Assembly: GCA_902496275.1 (NCBI GenBank)
Contig: CABVAC010000050.1
Coordinates: 1 to 14,443 of the forward strand
Origin: an uncultured Collinsella sp.
Lineage (GTDB): Bacteria; Actinomycetota; Coriobacteriia; Coriobacteriales; Coriobacteriaceae
Length of the DNA: 14,443 nt
Direction: 5' to 3'
Made by a program: the position numbers and the translations under genes
In this document: positions 7,193 through 13,523 of the stretch, one piece after another
Layout: each line of letters opens with the position of its first letter
How positions within the stretch are numbered: position 1 is the first letter of the stretch
Notes under the pieces: generated by a model
Told to the model about the DNA's origin: nothing
The model's database searches: none
What the model saw: the letters and a program-made list of their open reading frames with translations, nothing else

Positions 7193-7233
7193 CCGACCGC
7201 CTGCTCTGTTCGATGCGGTTGATGGGCGGTCGG
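7193..7233. other. Hairpin in the argH-ndk intergenic region
   Basis: CCGACCGCC (7193-7201) and GGCGGTCGG (7225-7233) form a nine-bp stem around a 23-base loop, with no T-run. The gap 7027-7410 otherwise holds the argH terminator and the ndk promoter. An ATG-started 42-codon frame at 7117 has no ribosome site and I do not call it. Confidence 0.35.
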
Positions 7234-7318
7234 ATGGTACTCTAATCGGGCTTCGAAACAGAAGTGACACATATGGAGCGCTTTAATAAATTGCAACGTT
7301 TCAATAAACAGCTTTTTG

Positions 7319-7347
7319 TTTAACTGCAGCTAAAACTCTGTTACGAT
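7319..7347 (+). promoter_or_regulatory. Candidate ndk promoter
   Basis: TTTAAC (7319-7324) and TACGAT (7342-7347) are separated by exactly 17 bases, 63 bases before the ndk start, in an AT-rich stretch that contrasts with the surroundings. Confidence 0.6.
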
Positions 7348-7410
7348 GCAGTCCAGGCGGGTGCCGGAATGGGACTTGGGCACGCGCGAACCTACTTGAA
7401 AGGCTACCTT

Positions 7411-7815
7411 ATGGCTATCGAGAAGACCTTCATCATGATTAAGCCCGACGCCGTGCGCGACCGCAAGATCGGCGAGATCGTTGCTCGCATTGAGCGCAGC
7501 GGCCTTGTCATCGAGCGCATGGAGATGACCACGCTCGAGCGCGCTACCGTCGAGGAGCACTACGCCCATCTGGCCGACAAGCCCTTCTTTGGCGGTCTCT
7601 GCGACTTTATGACGAGCGGTCCGGTCGTCAAGATGGTCGTTTCCGGTCTCTCCGCTGTCTCCAAGATGCGCACCCTTATGGGCGCTACCAACCCGCTTGA
7701 TGCTGCGCCCGGCACCATTCGCGGCGATTTCGCTGTCGATGTTAACGCCAACGTGATCCACGGCTCCGACTGCCTGGAGAACGCCGAGATCGAGATCAAG
7801 CGCTTCTTTGGCTAA
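7411..7815 (+). CDS. ndk: Nucleoside diphosphate kinase
   Basis: Ndk transfers the gamma phosphate of ATP to nucleoside diphosphates through a phosphohistidine, balancing NTP and dNTP pools in the cytoplasm. The protein starts MAIEKTFIMIKPDAV, with the conserved IKPDAV strand, and has the active-site segment NVIHGSD near residue 117, whose His is the phosphorylated residue. A C follows where many homologues have S (HGSDS). Its 134 residues match the usual length. The ATG at 7411 follows ttgaaagg; an in-frame ATG at 7369 would add 14 residues not typical of the family. A good promoter lies upstream and a terminator downstream, so it is probably monocistronic. Confidence 0.98.
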   Translation: MAIEKTFIMIKPDAVRDRKIGEIVARIERSGLVIERMEMTTLERATVEEHYAHLADKPFFGGLCDFMTSGPVVKMVVSGLSAVSKMRTLMGATNPLDAAPGTIRGDFAVDVNANVIHGSDCLENAEIEIKRFFG

Positions 7816-7853
7816 ACCAGCTTTGGCTCCTTAAAGCTGTTAGCGTGTGGCTT

Positions 7854-7892
7854 GGGCGCCGCGGAACTCCATCCGCGGCGCCCTATTTATTC
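7854..7892 (+). terminator. Terminator of ndk
   Basis: A perfect 12-bp stem (7854-7865 with 7872-7883, loop actcca) is followed by tatttattcc, 38 bases after the ndk stop. Confidence 0.85.
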
Positions 7893-7904
7893 CAAAATCT
7901 ATGA

Positions 7905-7941
7905 AGGGGCCCGCTCGGACTTGAGTTCCGAGCGGGCCCCT
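7905..7941 (-). terminator. Terminator of rpiB (minus strand)
   Basis: A perfect 15-bp stem (7905-7919 with 7927-7941, loop of seven) sits 26 bases after the rpiB stop. The minus-strand tail is tcatagattttgg, only moderately T-rich. Lying back to back with the ndk terminator, it insulates the two convergent genes. Confidence 0.75.
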
Positions 7942-7967
7942 GCTGTTAGCTTGTGGCACTGAGTAGT

Positions 7968-8435
7968 TTAGGCCTCGTCGACGACCTTGAGGCCGCGCGT
8001 GTGGTCGATCTCGTTGAGGAGGTTAACGCGACGCTCGTGACGACCGCCCTCAAACTCGGCGTCGAGCCACTCGTCGACAATCATCTTGGCGAGCTCGGAG
8101 CCCACGACGCGGGCGCCAAAGGCAAGCACGTTGGTGTTGTTGTGCATGCGGGAGAGCTTGGCGCTGAAGGGCTCGGAGCACACGACGGCGCGTACGCCCT
8201 CGACCTTGTTGGCAGCCAGGCTAATCCCGACGCCGGTACCGCAGATCAGGATGCCCAGGTCGACGTCGCCGTTGGCAACGGCCTTACCCACCTTGTAGCC
8301 GGCGATGGGGTAGTCAAAGCTCTCGGAGGTGTCGGTGCCAAAGTTCACGACCTCGCAGCCACGCTCCTTCAGGTGCTCGGAGATGATGTTCTTGAGCTCA
8401 ACGGCGGCGTGGTCGTTACCGATACCGATCTTCAT
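7968..8435 (-). CDS. rpiB: Ribose-5-phosphate isomerase B
   Basis: RpiB interconverts ribulose 5-phosphate and ribose 5-phosphate in the non-oxidative pentose phosphate pathway. Visible family features are MKIGIGNDHAAVELK at the N terminus, DYPIAGYKV near residue 41, CGTGVGISLAANK (the catalytic cysteine near residue 65), SRMHNNTNVLAFGARVVG with the catalytic histidine near residue 98, and FEGGRHERRV near the C terminus. The 155 residues are typical. A related LacA/LacB-type isomerase is possible but no lactose or galactose genes are near. The ATG follows gagaggaacc. A TATGAT-type -10 on the minus strand lies at 8496-8501 with a weak -35. Confidence 0.95.
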   Translation of the reverse strand: MKIGIGNDHAAVELKNIISEHLKERGCEVVNFGTDTSESFDYPIAGYKVGKAVANGDVDLGILICGTGVGISLAANKVEGVRAVVCSEPFSAKLSRMHNNTNVLAFGARVVGSELAKMIVDEWLDAEFEGGRHERRVNLLNEIDHTRGLKVVDEA

Positions 8436-8593
8436 GAGTGGTTCCTCTCTGGTCCGTGCGGCGGAATTGCTAAAGGTTTTACCGCGTTCGACTGCATCAT
8501 AGCGCGACTTTTGCGTAAACGCTCGGGCGTTTTTTGGTCAAACGCTTTAGCATGCAACAAGACTGGCTTCTCATGAATTAATGCCGTCAGATT

Positions 8594-8605
8594 GCGCTTA
8601 AGCGC
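8594..8605. promoter_or_regulatory. Perfect 12-bp palindrome upstream of the desulfidase promoter
   Basis: GCGCTTAAGCGC is a perfect palindrome 35 bases upstream of the candidate -35 box of the following gene and in the divergent space with rpiB. It could be an operator for either gene; chance is possible in GC-rich DNA. Confidence 0.3.
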
Positions 8606-8640
8606 CGTCCGTCGGAACCATGGTTGCGGTTTCTGATGCA

Positions 8641-8670
8641 TTGTTATCAAATAAAAGAGTTAACTATTAT
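8641..8670 (+). promoter_or_regulatory. Candidate promoter of the desulfidase-like gene
   Basis: TTGTTA (8641-8646) and TATTAT (8665-8670) with an 18-base spacer lie 36 bases before the ATG, in a clearly AT-rich patch. Confidence 0.55.
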
Positions 8671-8706
8671 CGAGAGCCCAGTTCGTTATGTAAGCAGGAG
8701 ATACCT

Positions 8707-10026
8707 ATGCCTACCGATTCCATCCGCGATGCCGCTTTTTGCGATGTCTTGAACCGCGAGCTTGTCTGCGCGCTCGGCTGCACCGAGCCCATTGCCGTTG
8801 CCTATGCGGCGGCGCTGGCGAGTCAGACGCTCGGTTGCGAACCCGATCATATGGATGTTGCCTGCTCGGGCAACATCATCAAGAACGTCAAGAGTGTGAC
8901 CGTGCCCAACTCGGGCGGCATGCACGGTATTGAAGCGGCGGCCGTGCTGGGTGCCGTGGGCGGTGACGCCAAGAGCGCGCTCGAGGTGCTCGAGAGCGTT
9001 AACGACGAAGACCGTGCTCGCGTGGCCGAGCTCCTCGCCGATGCCGGTTACTGCGATGTGTCGCTTGTCGAGGGTGTGCCCAACCTCTACATCAAGGTGA
9101 CTGCGACGGCCGGGGGCCATACCGCGGTCGTCGAGATTACCGATCACCACACCAATGTTACGTGCCATACGCTCGACGGTATTCCGGTGTGCGGCAAGTC
9201 GGCGGGGGAGTGTGCCGCCTGCGCCGAGCGCGTCGTGGCCGAGCGTGCGGCAGATAACGCCGATACCCCTATGAGCATTGAGACCATCATCGACTTTATC
9301 GAGGACGGTGACATTGAGGACGCCCGCGCTGCCGTTGAGCGTCAGATTGAGCTGAACGGTGCGATCAGTGCCGAGGGCCTCGCACACGCTTGGGGCGCCG
9401 AGGTGGGCCGTACGCTGCTGGGTGCTCGTGCCGATGACGTCGCCTGCCGTGCCCGTGCCCGTGCAGCCGCCGGGTCCGACGCCCGCATGAACGGCTGCGC
9501 GCTGCCGGTCGCCATCGTGTGCGGCTCGGGCAATCAGGGCATTACCTGCGCGCTGCCTGTTATGGAGTATGCCGAGTATTTGCGCTGCGACCATGATCGC
9601 CTGGTTCGCGCCGTGATGCTGTCCGATCTGATCGCCGTGCATATCAAGAGCTATATTGGTGCGCTCTCGGCGTTTTGCGGTGCTATTTGCGCCGCATGCG
9701 GTGCCGGTGCCGCGATTACCTGGCTGTGCGGTGGCACGCGTGAGCAGATTGGCGCGACGGTCTCGAACACGCTCGGCAACGTGGGCGGCATCGTGTGCGA
9801 TGGCGCCAAGGCGAGTTGCGCGGCTAAGATTTCGGCAGCCGTGGACGCTGCGATTCTGGGCCACGATATGGCTATGCAGGGCCGTGGCTTCCGTGCCGGC
9901 GAGGGCCTGATTCAGGATACCGTCGAGCAGACGATCGCCAGCATGGGCTACGTGGGCCGCGTGGGCATGAAGGACACCGACATCGAGATCCTAAACATCA
10001 TGATCGGCAAAACCCAAGTCTGTTAG
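8707..10026 (+). CDS. L-cysteine desulfidase / serine dehydratase alpha-like protein (UPF0597, CyuA-like)
   Basis: The 439-residue protein belongs to the serine dehydratase alpha-like UPF0597 family, whose characterised members (CyuA, archaeal cysteine desulfidase) split L-cysteine into pyruvate, ammonia and sulfide with an iron-sulfur cluster. Seen here: ELVCALGCTEPIAVAYAAA near residue 20, SGNIIKNVKSVTVPNSGG near residue 55, CGSGNQGITCALPV near residue 273, a cysteine-rich CGAICAACGAG near residue 322, and NVGGIVCDGAKASCAAKIS near residue 358. These cysteines are candidates for cluster ligands. The ATG at 8707 follows caggagatacct and gives the expected N terminus; upstream in-frame extension to 8620 is unlikely. 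No cysteine transporter or regulator gene lies next to it. Substrate (cysteine versus serine) is not settled by sequence alone. Confidence 0.9.
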   Translation: MPTDSIRDAAFCDVLNRELVCALGCTEPIAVAYAAALASQTLGCEPDHMDVACSGNIIKNVKSVTVPNSGGMHGIEAAAVLGAVGGDAKSALEVLESVNDEDRARVAELLADAGYCDVSLVEGVPNLYIKVTATAGGHTAVVEITDHHTNVTCHTLDGIPVCGKSAGECAACAERVVAERAADNADTPMSIETIIDFIEDGDIEDARAAVERQIELNGAISAEGLAHAWGAEVGRTLLGARADDVACRARARAAAGSDARMNGCALPVAIVCGSGNQGITCALPVMEYAEYLRCDHDRLVRAVMLSDLIAVHIKSYIGALSAFCGAICAACGAGAAITWLCGGTREQIGATVSNTLGNVGGIVCDGAKASCAAKISAAVDAAILGHDMAMQGRGFRAGEGLIQDTVEQTIASMGYVGRVGMKDTDIEILNIMIGKTQVC

Positions 10027-10053
10027 TTACGCGGTTTTACCAAACCGCGTAAC
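10026..10053 (+). terminator. Hairpin starting at the stop codon of the desulfidase-like gene
   Basis: A perfect 12-bp stem (10026-10037 with 10042-10053, loop tacc) begins at the last base of the TAG stop. There is no T-run after it, so it may protect the mRNA end, or stop transcription together with the palindromic element that follows. Confidence 0.45.
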
Positions 10054-10060
10054 AAGTCGA

Positions 10061-10190
10061 CGCTGCAAACGCCCCTAAGCGGCAATTTGCCTTTCAATCG
10101 TCGGGCATGGCCAGAAGGCCTATGCCCTCCTCTTTCAAGGCACATTGCTCGCTTAGGGGCGTTTTCGCTGTCTTTGCCATAACATCGGCG
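10061..10190. repeat. Palindromic structured repeat, copy A
   Basis: A nested hairpin: outer stem 10068-10081 with 10150-10163 (14 bp), then 10082-10086 with 10144-10148, 10088-10093 with 10137-10142, and an apical hairpin with stem ggcc (10109-10112, 10117-10120) and loop agaa. Unpaired motifs tcgtcgg (10098-10104) and ccctcctctttc (10125-10136) and the tail cgctgtctttgcc (10166-10178) recur at identical spacing in copy B near 13225. The outer stem is followed by tttt and could also terminate the upstream gene. Confidence 0.8.
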
Positions 10191-10196
10191 TTGCTT

Positions 10197-10235
10197 TGTA
10201 AGGTGACAAAGGGACTGTCTCTTTGTCACCTTACA
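10197..10235. repeat. REP-like hairpin
   Basis: A perfect 15-bp stem (10197-10211 with 10221-10235) carries the loop ggactgtct. The phrase gacaaag-ggactgtc resembles short palindromes that occur in many copies in other bacterial genomes, sometimes with REP-associated transposases; that link is from general knowledge and is not shown here. Confidence 0.6.
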
Positions 10236-10269
10236 ACCTGCGGCACTATTTTGTTTGGAGCGAGGGGTC

Positions 10270-11028
10270 CTACGACAGTTCGTTGGCTACTTGGTGTTCG
10301 TAGAAGGCTTCTACTACGGCGTTAAAGTCGCGGGCGAAGTCTTCCATGGTTCCGCGCCAGGTGGCTCGGCCTGGTTTTCCCTGGCCAACATAGGCGGTTT
10401 GAATGCCGCAGGCGGGGCTGGGGAAGTCGCGCTTGGGGTCGTTGCCCACCATGAGGACCTCGTGCGGCTCGAGCCCCATCACCTGAAGCTGCTCTAGATA
10501 GTAGGTGGCATCGGGCTTGCAGCGGGTGGTGTTTCCCATGTGCGTGACGAGCTCAAAGGGGGCGTCGGCCAGGTCGCCCCAACCCATGCGGCACTCGATG
10601 GCCCCCTGCGGAAAGCTGGGGTTGGTGAAGAGCGCGCAACGCAGTCCTGCGTCCTGTACAGCCTGGAGCGCGGCGTGCGCGCCCGGCATGGCGTGGGCGT
10701 TAATGACATCGTCGTTCTTGTGCGGAAGAACTTCGCGGTCATAGTAGGTAAACGCCTCGTAGATGAGGGGATCGGAGAGGCAGATGCCGCACCGGCGCTC
10801 AACCTCTTCTTGGTAGAACTCAAGATTGGTGCGATTATCCGTGCCGCTTCGGCGATTGGCGTTGAGGTCGACCAAGATGGTGCCGAGGCGTGCCATCGTG
10901 CCACCGTGGCTGCGGCGACCGATATCCGCGAGCATCGACGAGACATCCTTAAAATAGCGAAGGATGAACGCGTTGAGGTTGATGCTAAGAAGCGTTTCGT
11001 CCATATCGAAAACGACTGCTTTGAGCAC
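10270..11028 (-). CDS. HAD superfamily hydrolase
   Basis: A 252-residue haloacid dehalogenase-type phosphatase of unknown substrate. Motif I is VFDMDETLL with the nucleophile Asp at residue 8, motif II FTNPS near residue 138, motif III the Lys in CKPD near residue 170, and motif IV VGNDPKRD near residue 196. A helical cap domain lies between motifs I and II, as in subfamily I enzymes. The start is GTG, preceded by gagaaagg at suitable spacing on the minus strand. It has its own candidate promoter and is divergent from rpsA. It is unrelated in subtype to the Cof-like HAD gene at the left of the window. Confidence 0.9.
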   Translation of the reverse strand: MLKAVVFDMDETLLSINLNAFILRYFKDVSSMLADIGRRSHGGTMARLGTILVDLNANRRSGTDNRTNLEFYQEEVERRCGICLSDPLIYEAFTYYDREVLPHKNDDVINAHAMPGAHAALQAVQDAGLRCALFTNPSFPQGAIECRMGWGDLADAPFELVTHMGNTTRCKPDATYYLEQLQVMGLEPHEVLMVGNDPKRDFPSPACGIQTAYVGQGKPGRATWRGTMEDFARDFNAVVEAFYEHQVANELS

Positions 11029-11088
11029 GCGGGCACCTTTCTCGAAAAATCGTTCCAGAATCGTTGGCTCCGGATACTTTACCCTAAA

Positions 11089-11116
11089 GGTGTATGGGCA
11101 AACTGCTTATCGTCAA
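11089..11116 (-). promoter_or_regulatory. Candidate promoter of the HAD hydrolase gene
   Basis: On the minus strand TTGACG (11116-11111) and TACACC (11094-11089) are 16 bases apart, about 60 bases before the GTG start. Confidence 0.55.
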
Positions 11117-11118
11117 GT

Positions 11119-11160
11119 TGTGGAGACGGCTGTCCATAAGATTACGAAAAAGTCTCCACA
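11119..11160. promoter_or_regulatory. 9-bp inverted repeat next to the HAD promoter
   Basis: TGTGGAGAC (11119-11127) and GTCTCCACA (11152-11160) are exact reverse complements, 24 bases apart, just upstream of the minus-strand -35 box and about 25 bases before the candidate rpsA -35 box. The arrangement suits a regulator that binds two half-sites, or an RNA hairpin; no function is shown. Confidence 0.4.
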
Positions 11161-11184
11161 CGAGTAAAAAAACGCAGTTCAGGC

Positions 11185-11213
11185 TTGAAATCGAACCCAT
11201 TTCCCCGTAACCT
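11185..11213 (+). promoter_or_regulatory. Candidate rpsA promoter
   Basis: TTGAAA (11185-11190) and TAACCT (11208-11213) have a 17-base spacer and would give a 5' UTR of about 125 nt. A short palindrome cggggccccg (11314-11323) lies just before the ribosome site. Confidence 0.5.
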
Positions 11214-11344
11214 ATACGAACGTGATTGCATAAGCGTCACATTAGTATCTGTCGGCTCCCGAGTGTTCCTAAACGTTGTGTGCTTGTCGCACCCTTCTGT
11301 AGGTCCTAGCAATCGGGGCCCCGTAGTTCGAAAGGGGTCCACCT

Positions 11345-12511
11345 TTGAGTGAGATTCAGAACTCGTCCATTTTCTCTCTTGACGATGTCAACGAGGAGGA
11401 GATGAACAACCTCATCGACGGTACGATTACCGACTTTGATGAGGGCGATCTCGTTAACGGCTCTGTCGTTAAGATCGAGCATGACGAGGTGCTCGTTGAC
11501 ATCGGATTCAAGTCCGAGGGCGTTATCCCGGTCCGCGAGCTGTCCATCCGCAAGGACGCTAACCCTGCAGACATCGTTGCACTCGGTGATCCCATCGAGG
11601 CTCTGGTTCTCCAGAAGGAGGACAAGGACGGTCGTCTGGTCCTGTCCAAGAAGCGTGCCGAGTACGAGCGTGCTTGGAACCGCATCGAGGAGAAGTTCAA
11701 CTCCGGCGAGAACGTCGAGGGCGAGGTTATCGAGGTTGTCAAGGGCGGCCTGATCCTCGACATCGGCCTGCGTGGCTTCCTGCCCGCATCCCTCGTCGAC
11801 CTCCGTCGTGTCAAGGACCTCACCTCCTACATGGGCACCCGCATCGAGGCCCGCGTCATCGAGATGGACCGCAACCGCAACAACGTCGTCCTTTCTCGTC
11901 GCGTCGTGCTCGAGGAGTCCCGTAAGGCCGAGCGCTCCGAGATCCTGTCCAAGCTCAAGTCTGGCATGCGTCTCCAGGGCACCGTTTCCTCCATCGTCGA
12001 CTTCGGCGCCTTCGTCGACCTCGGCGGTATCGACGGCCTCATCCACATCTCCGAGCTCTCCTGGAACCACGTCAACCATCCTTCCGAGGTTGTCAAGGTC
12101 GGTCAGGAGGTCGAGGTCGAGGTTCTCGACGTCGATCTCAACCGCGAGCGCATCTCCCTGGGTCTCAAGCAGACCACCGAGGATCCGTGGCGCGCACTGG
12201 TCAAGAAGTACCCCGTCGGCGCTATCGTCGAGGGCACTGTGACCAAGCTTGTCCCGTTCGGCGCTTTCGTCGACCTGGGCGAGGGCATCGAGGGCCTGGT
12301 GCACATCTCCGAGATGGCCAACAAGCACGTCGACCAGCCTTCTCAGGTCACCCACGTGGGCGACAAGGTTCAGGTCAAGGTCATGGAGATCGACCTCGAC
12401 CGTCGTCGTATCTCCCTGTCCATGAAGTCTGCTGCTGAGACTCTGGGCGTCGAGATCGAGGTTACCCCGCTGCCTTCCGAGAAGAAGGACGAGGAGACCG
12501 ACGCCGAGTAA
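11345..12511 (+). CDS. rpsA: 30S ribosomal protein S1
   Basis: S1 binds mRNA and helps the 30S subunit start translation on structured or weak ribosome sites. The 388 residues hold four S1 (OB-fold) domains: about 30-100, 120-185, 205-275 and 290-360. The last two carry the best matches (FGAFVDLGGIDGLIHISELSW and VPFGAFVDLGEGIEGLVHISEM in part). A short acidic tail (EKKDEETDAE) follows. E. coli S1 has six domains; four-domain forms are usual in Gram-positive lineages. The start is TTG at 11345, seven bases after aaagggg; the next in-frame ATG at 11402 would remove the conserved N terminus and has no better ribosome site. Heavy C-ending codon bias suggests strong expression. A terminator follows. 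Confidence 0.95.
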   Translation: MSEIQNSSIFSLDDVNEEEMNNLIDGTITDFDEGDLVNGSVVKIEHDEVLVDIGFKSEGVIPVRELSIRKDANPADIVALGDPIEALVLQKEDKDGRLVLSKKRAEYERAWNRIEEKFNSGENVEGEVIEVVKGGLILDIGLRGFLPASLVDLRRVKDLTSYMGTRIEARVIEMDRNRNNVVLSRRVVLEESRKAERSEILSKLKSGMRLQGTVSSIVDFGAFVDLGGIDGLIHISELSWNHVNHPSEVVKVGQEVEVEVLDVDLNRERISLGLKQTTEDPWRALVKKYPVGAIVEGTVTKLVPFGAFVDLGEGIEGLVHISEMANKHVDQPSQVTHVGDKVQVKVMEIDLDRRRISLSMKSAAETLGVEIEVTPLPSEKKDEETDAE

Positions 12512-12535
12512 ATCGGTTTGACGATCACTTGTTTT

Positions 12536-12570
12536 AAGGGATTCGTCCGCAATGGACGGGTCCCTTTTTG
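12536..12570 (+). terminator. Terminator of rpsA
   Basis: A 13-pair stem (12536-12548 with 12554-12566, two G-U pairs, loop gcaat) runs into a tttttg tail, 24 bases after the stop. Confidence 0.88.
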
Positions 12571-12664
12571 CATTTGCTGATGAGGTGCGCGATGCTTCCC
12601 GTGTGCAATGCTGCCCTGGCTGTTCGCAGACTATTGGGTTGTCGGTGCATGAAAAATGCCGACA

Positions 12665-12688
12665 TCCCGCCTCGGGGAGGAGGCGGGA
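12665..12688. other. GC-rich hairpin between rpsA and rnpB
   Basis: TCCCGCCT (12665-12672) pairs with AGGCGGGA (12681-12688) around cggggagg. The stretch 12571-12850 has no gene I can support. A second promoter-like pair, CTGACG (12734-12739) and TACTAT (12757-12762) with a 17-base spacer, may be an extra rnpB promoter. Confidence 0.35.
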
Positions 12689-12816
12689 ACGCACCGAGTA
12701 GACGGAGGGGTGCGGAGCGAGGTCGCGTCTCGACTGACGACGTTGCCCATCGACGATACTATTGTACTGCATAGCGTGGTTCTTGGTTTATCGTGTCGAA
12801 CGCTTGTGTTGTGCCA

Positions 12817-12843
12817 TTGCCTGTGACAACGGTGTGCTACACT
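12817..12843 (+). promoter_or_regulatory. Candidate rnpB promoter
   Basis: An extended -10, TGC-TACACT (12835-12843), lies seven bases before the start of the RNase P RNA fold; TTGCCT (12817-12822) is a -35 candidate with a short 15-base spacer. Confidence 0.6.
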
Positions 12844-12850
12844 CTTGCAC

Positions 12851-13214
12851 TGCTGAGTGGGCCAGACGGTCGCGCGATGTGCTGCTTGCGGCACGCGTGA
12901 GGAAAGTCCGGGCTCCAGAGGGCGGGATGCCGGCTAACGGCCGGGCGGAGTGATCCGACGGAAAGCGCCGCAGAAAAGAAGACTCCCACCTGCGCCGCAA
13001 GGCGTAAAGGGAAAAGCTGAAACGGTGGTGTAAGAGACCACCAGCGTCGTGGCAACACGGCGGCTTGGCAAGCCCCATCCGGAGCAAGCGCGAATAGGAA
13101 CGCTATGGGCCGGCCCGGTCCGCGTTCGGGTAGCGTGCGTGGAGCTGCACGGTAACGTGCAGACAAGATAAATGACCGTTCACGACAGAACCCGGCTTAC
13201 AAGCCCACTCAGCA
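12851..13214 (+). ncRNA. rnpB: RNase P RNA, bacterial type A
   Basis: The catalytic RNA that cuts the 5' leader from tRNA precursors. The two universal P4-region blocks are present: gaggaaagtccgggctcc near the 5' end (about 12898-12915) and gacagaacccggcttac near the 3' end (about 13184-13200). The closing helix P1 is a perfect 12-bp pairing of 12851-12862 with 13203-13214, which sets the ends. Other typical blocks are agggtaaac-like ggcgtaaagggaaaagctg near 13001-13019 and gacaagataaatgacc near 13162-13177. The length of about 364 nt is normal. Confidence 0.97.
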
Positions 13215-13224
13215 ACTATGTTGG

Positions 13225-13354
13225 CGCTGCGACGGCGTCAGCTGGCCGATTTGGCGCTCATTCGTCGGTCGCCGCCATAAGGCGTGCTCCCTCCTCTTTC
13301 GGGCCAAATCGACTCAGCTGACGCCGTCTCGCTGTTTTTGCCTGGTCATCGGCA
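13225..13354. repeat. Palindromic structured repeat, copy B
   Basis: Outer stem 13231-13244 with 13315-13328 (14 bp), inner stem 13247-13255 with 13303-13311 (9 bp), apical hairpin cgcc-ataa-ggcg (13273-13284). The motifs cgctgc (13225), tcgtcgg (13262), ccctcctctttc (13289), cgctgtttttgcc (13330) and catcggc sit at exactly the same spacing as in copy A. It starts 11 bases after rnpB and the outer stem is followed by a run of five Ts, so it probably also ends rnpB transcription. Confidence 0.8.
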
Positions 13355-13479
13355 GCCTCATTTCTGTTGCAATCTCGTCCTTCAAGGCACCTTGCTCGCG
13401 CTGACGGGTTCTCGCTGTTGGTGGCGGCATCATTGGCGTTTCTGCTCTTGTTGGCGAGGGCAACGGTGCTGTCTTTGCC
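13346..13479. repeat. Degenerate further copies of the palindromic repeat
   Basis: The segment ttcaaggcaccttgctcgc (13381-13399) followed by cgctgt (13413) matches copy A (10134-10152 and 10166) at a constant offset of 3247, with one mismatch in the 19 bases. The matching left arm is absent. A further exact 12-base copy of the tail, gctgtctttgcc, is at 13468-13479. The gap 13215-13523 is thus mostly repeat debris. Confidence 0.55.
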
Positions 13480-13523
13480 GTATTATTGAGGCTGTTTGTT
13501 GCTTTGCTTGTGTTTGAGGGGCT

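Noticed and set aside
7117..7245. A 42-codon ATG frame between argH and ndk
   Set aside because: No ribosome binding site, overlaps a hairpin, and the product is not recognisable.
8517..8535. Six-bp hairpin aaacgc-tcgg-gcgttt followed by Ts as a plus-strand terminator
   Set aside because: No plus-strand gene ends upstream, since rpiB is on the minus strand and starts here; the stem is short and may be chance.
8686..9864. Minus-strand open frame of 392 codons opposite the desulfidase-like gene
   Set aside because: A shadow; the plus-strand protein has clear conserved motifs along its full length.
11306..12772. Minus-strand open frame of 488 codons opposite rpsA
   Set aside because: The translation is low-complexity (repeated DLD/LDN/VDE strings) and mirrors the codon bias of rpsA; S1 on the plus strand is certain. 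It is a shadow.
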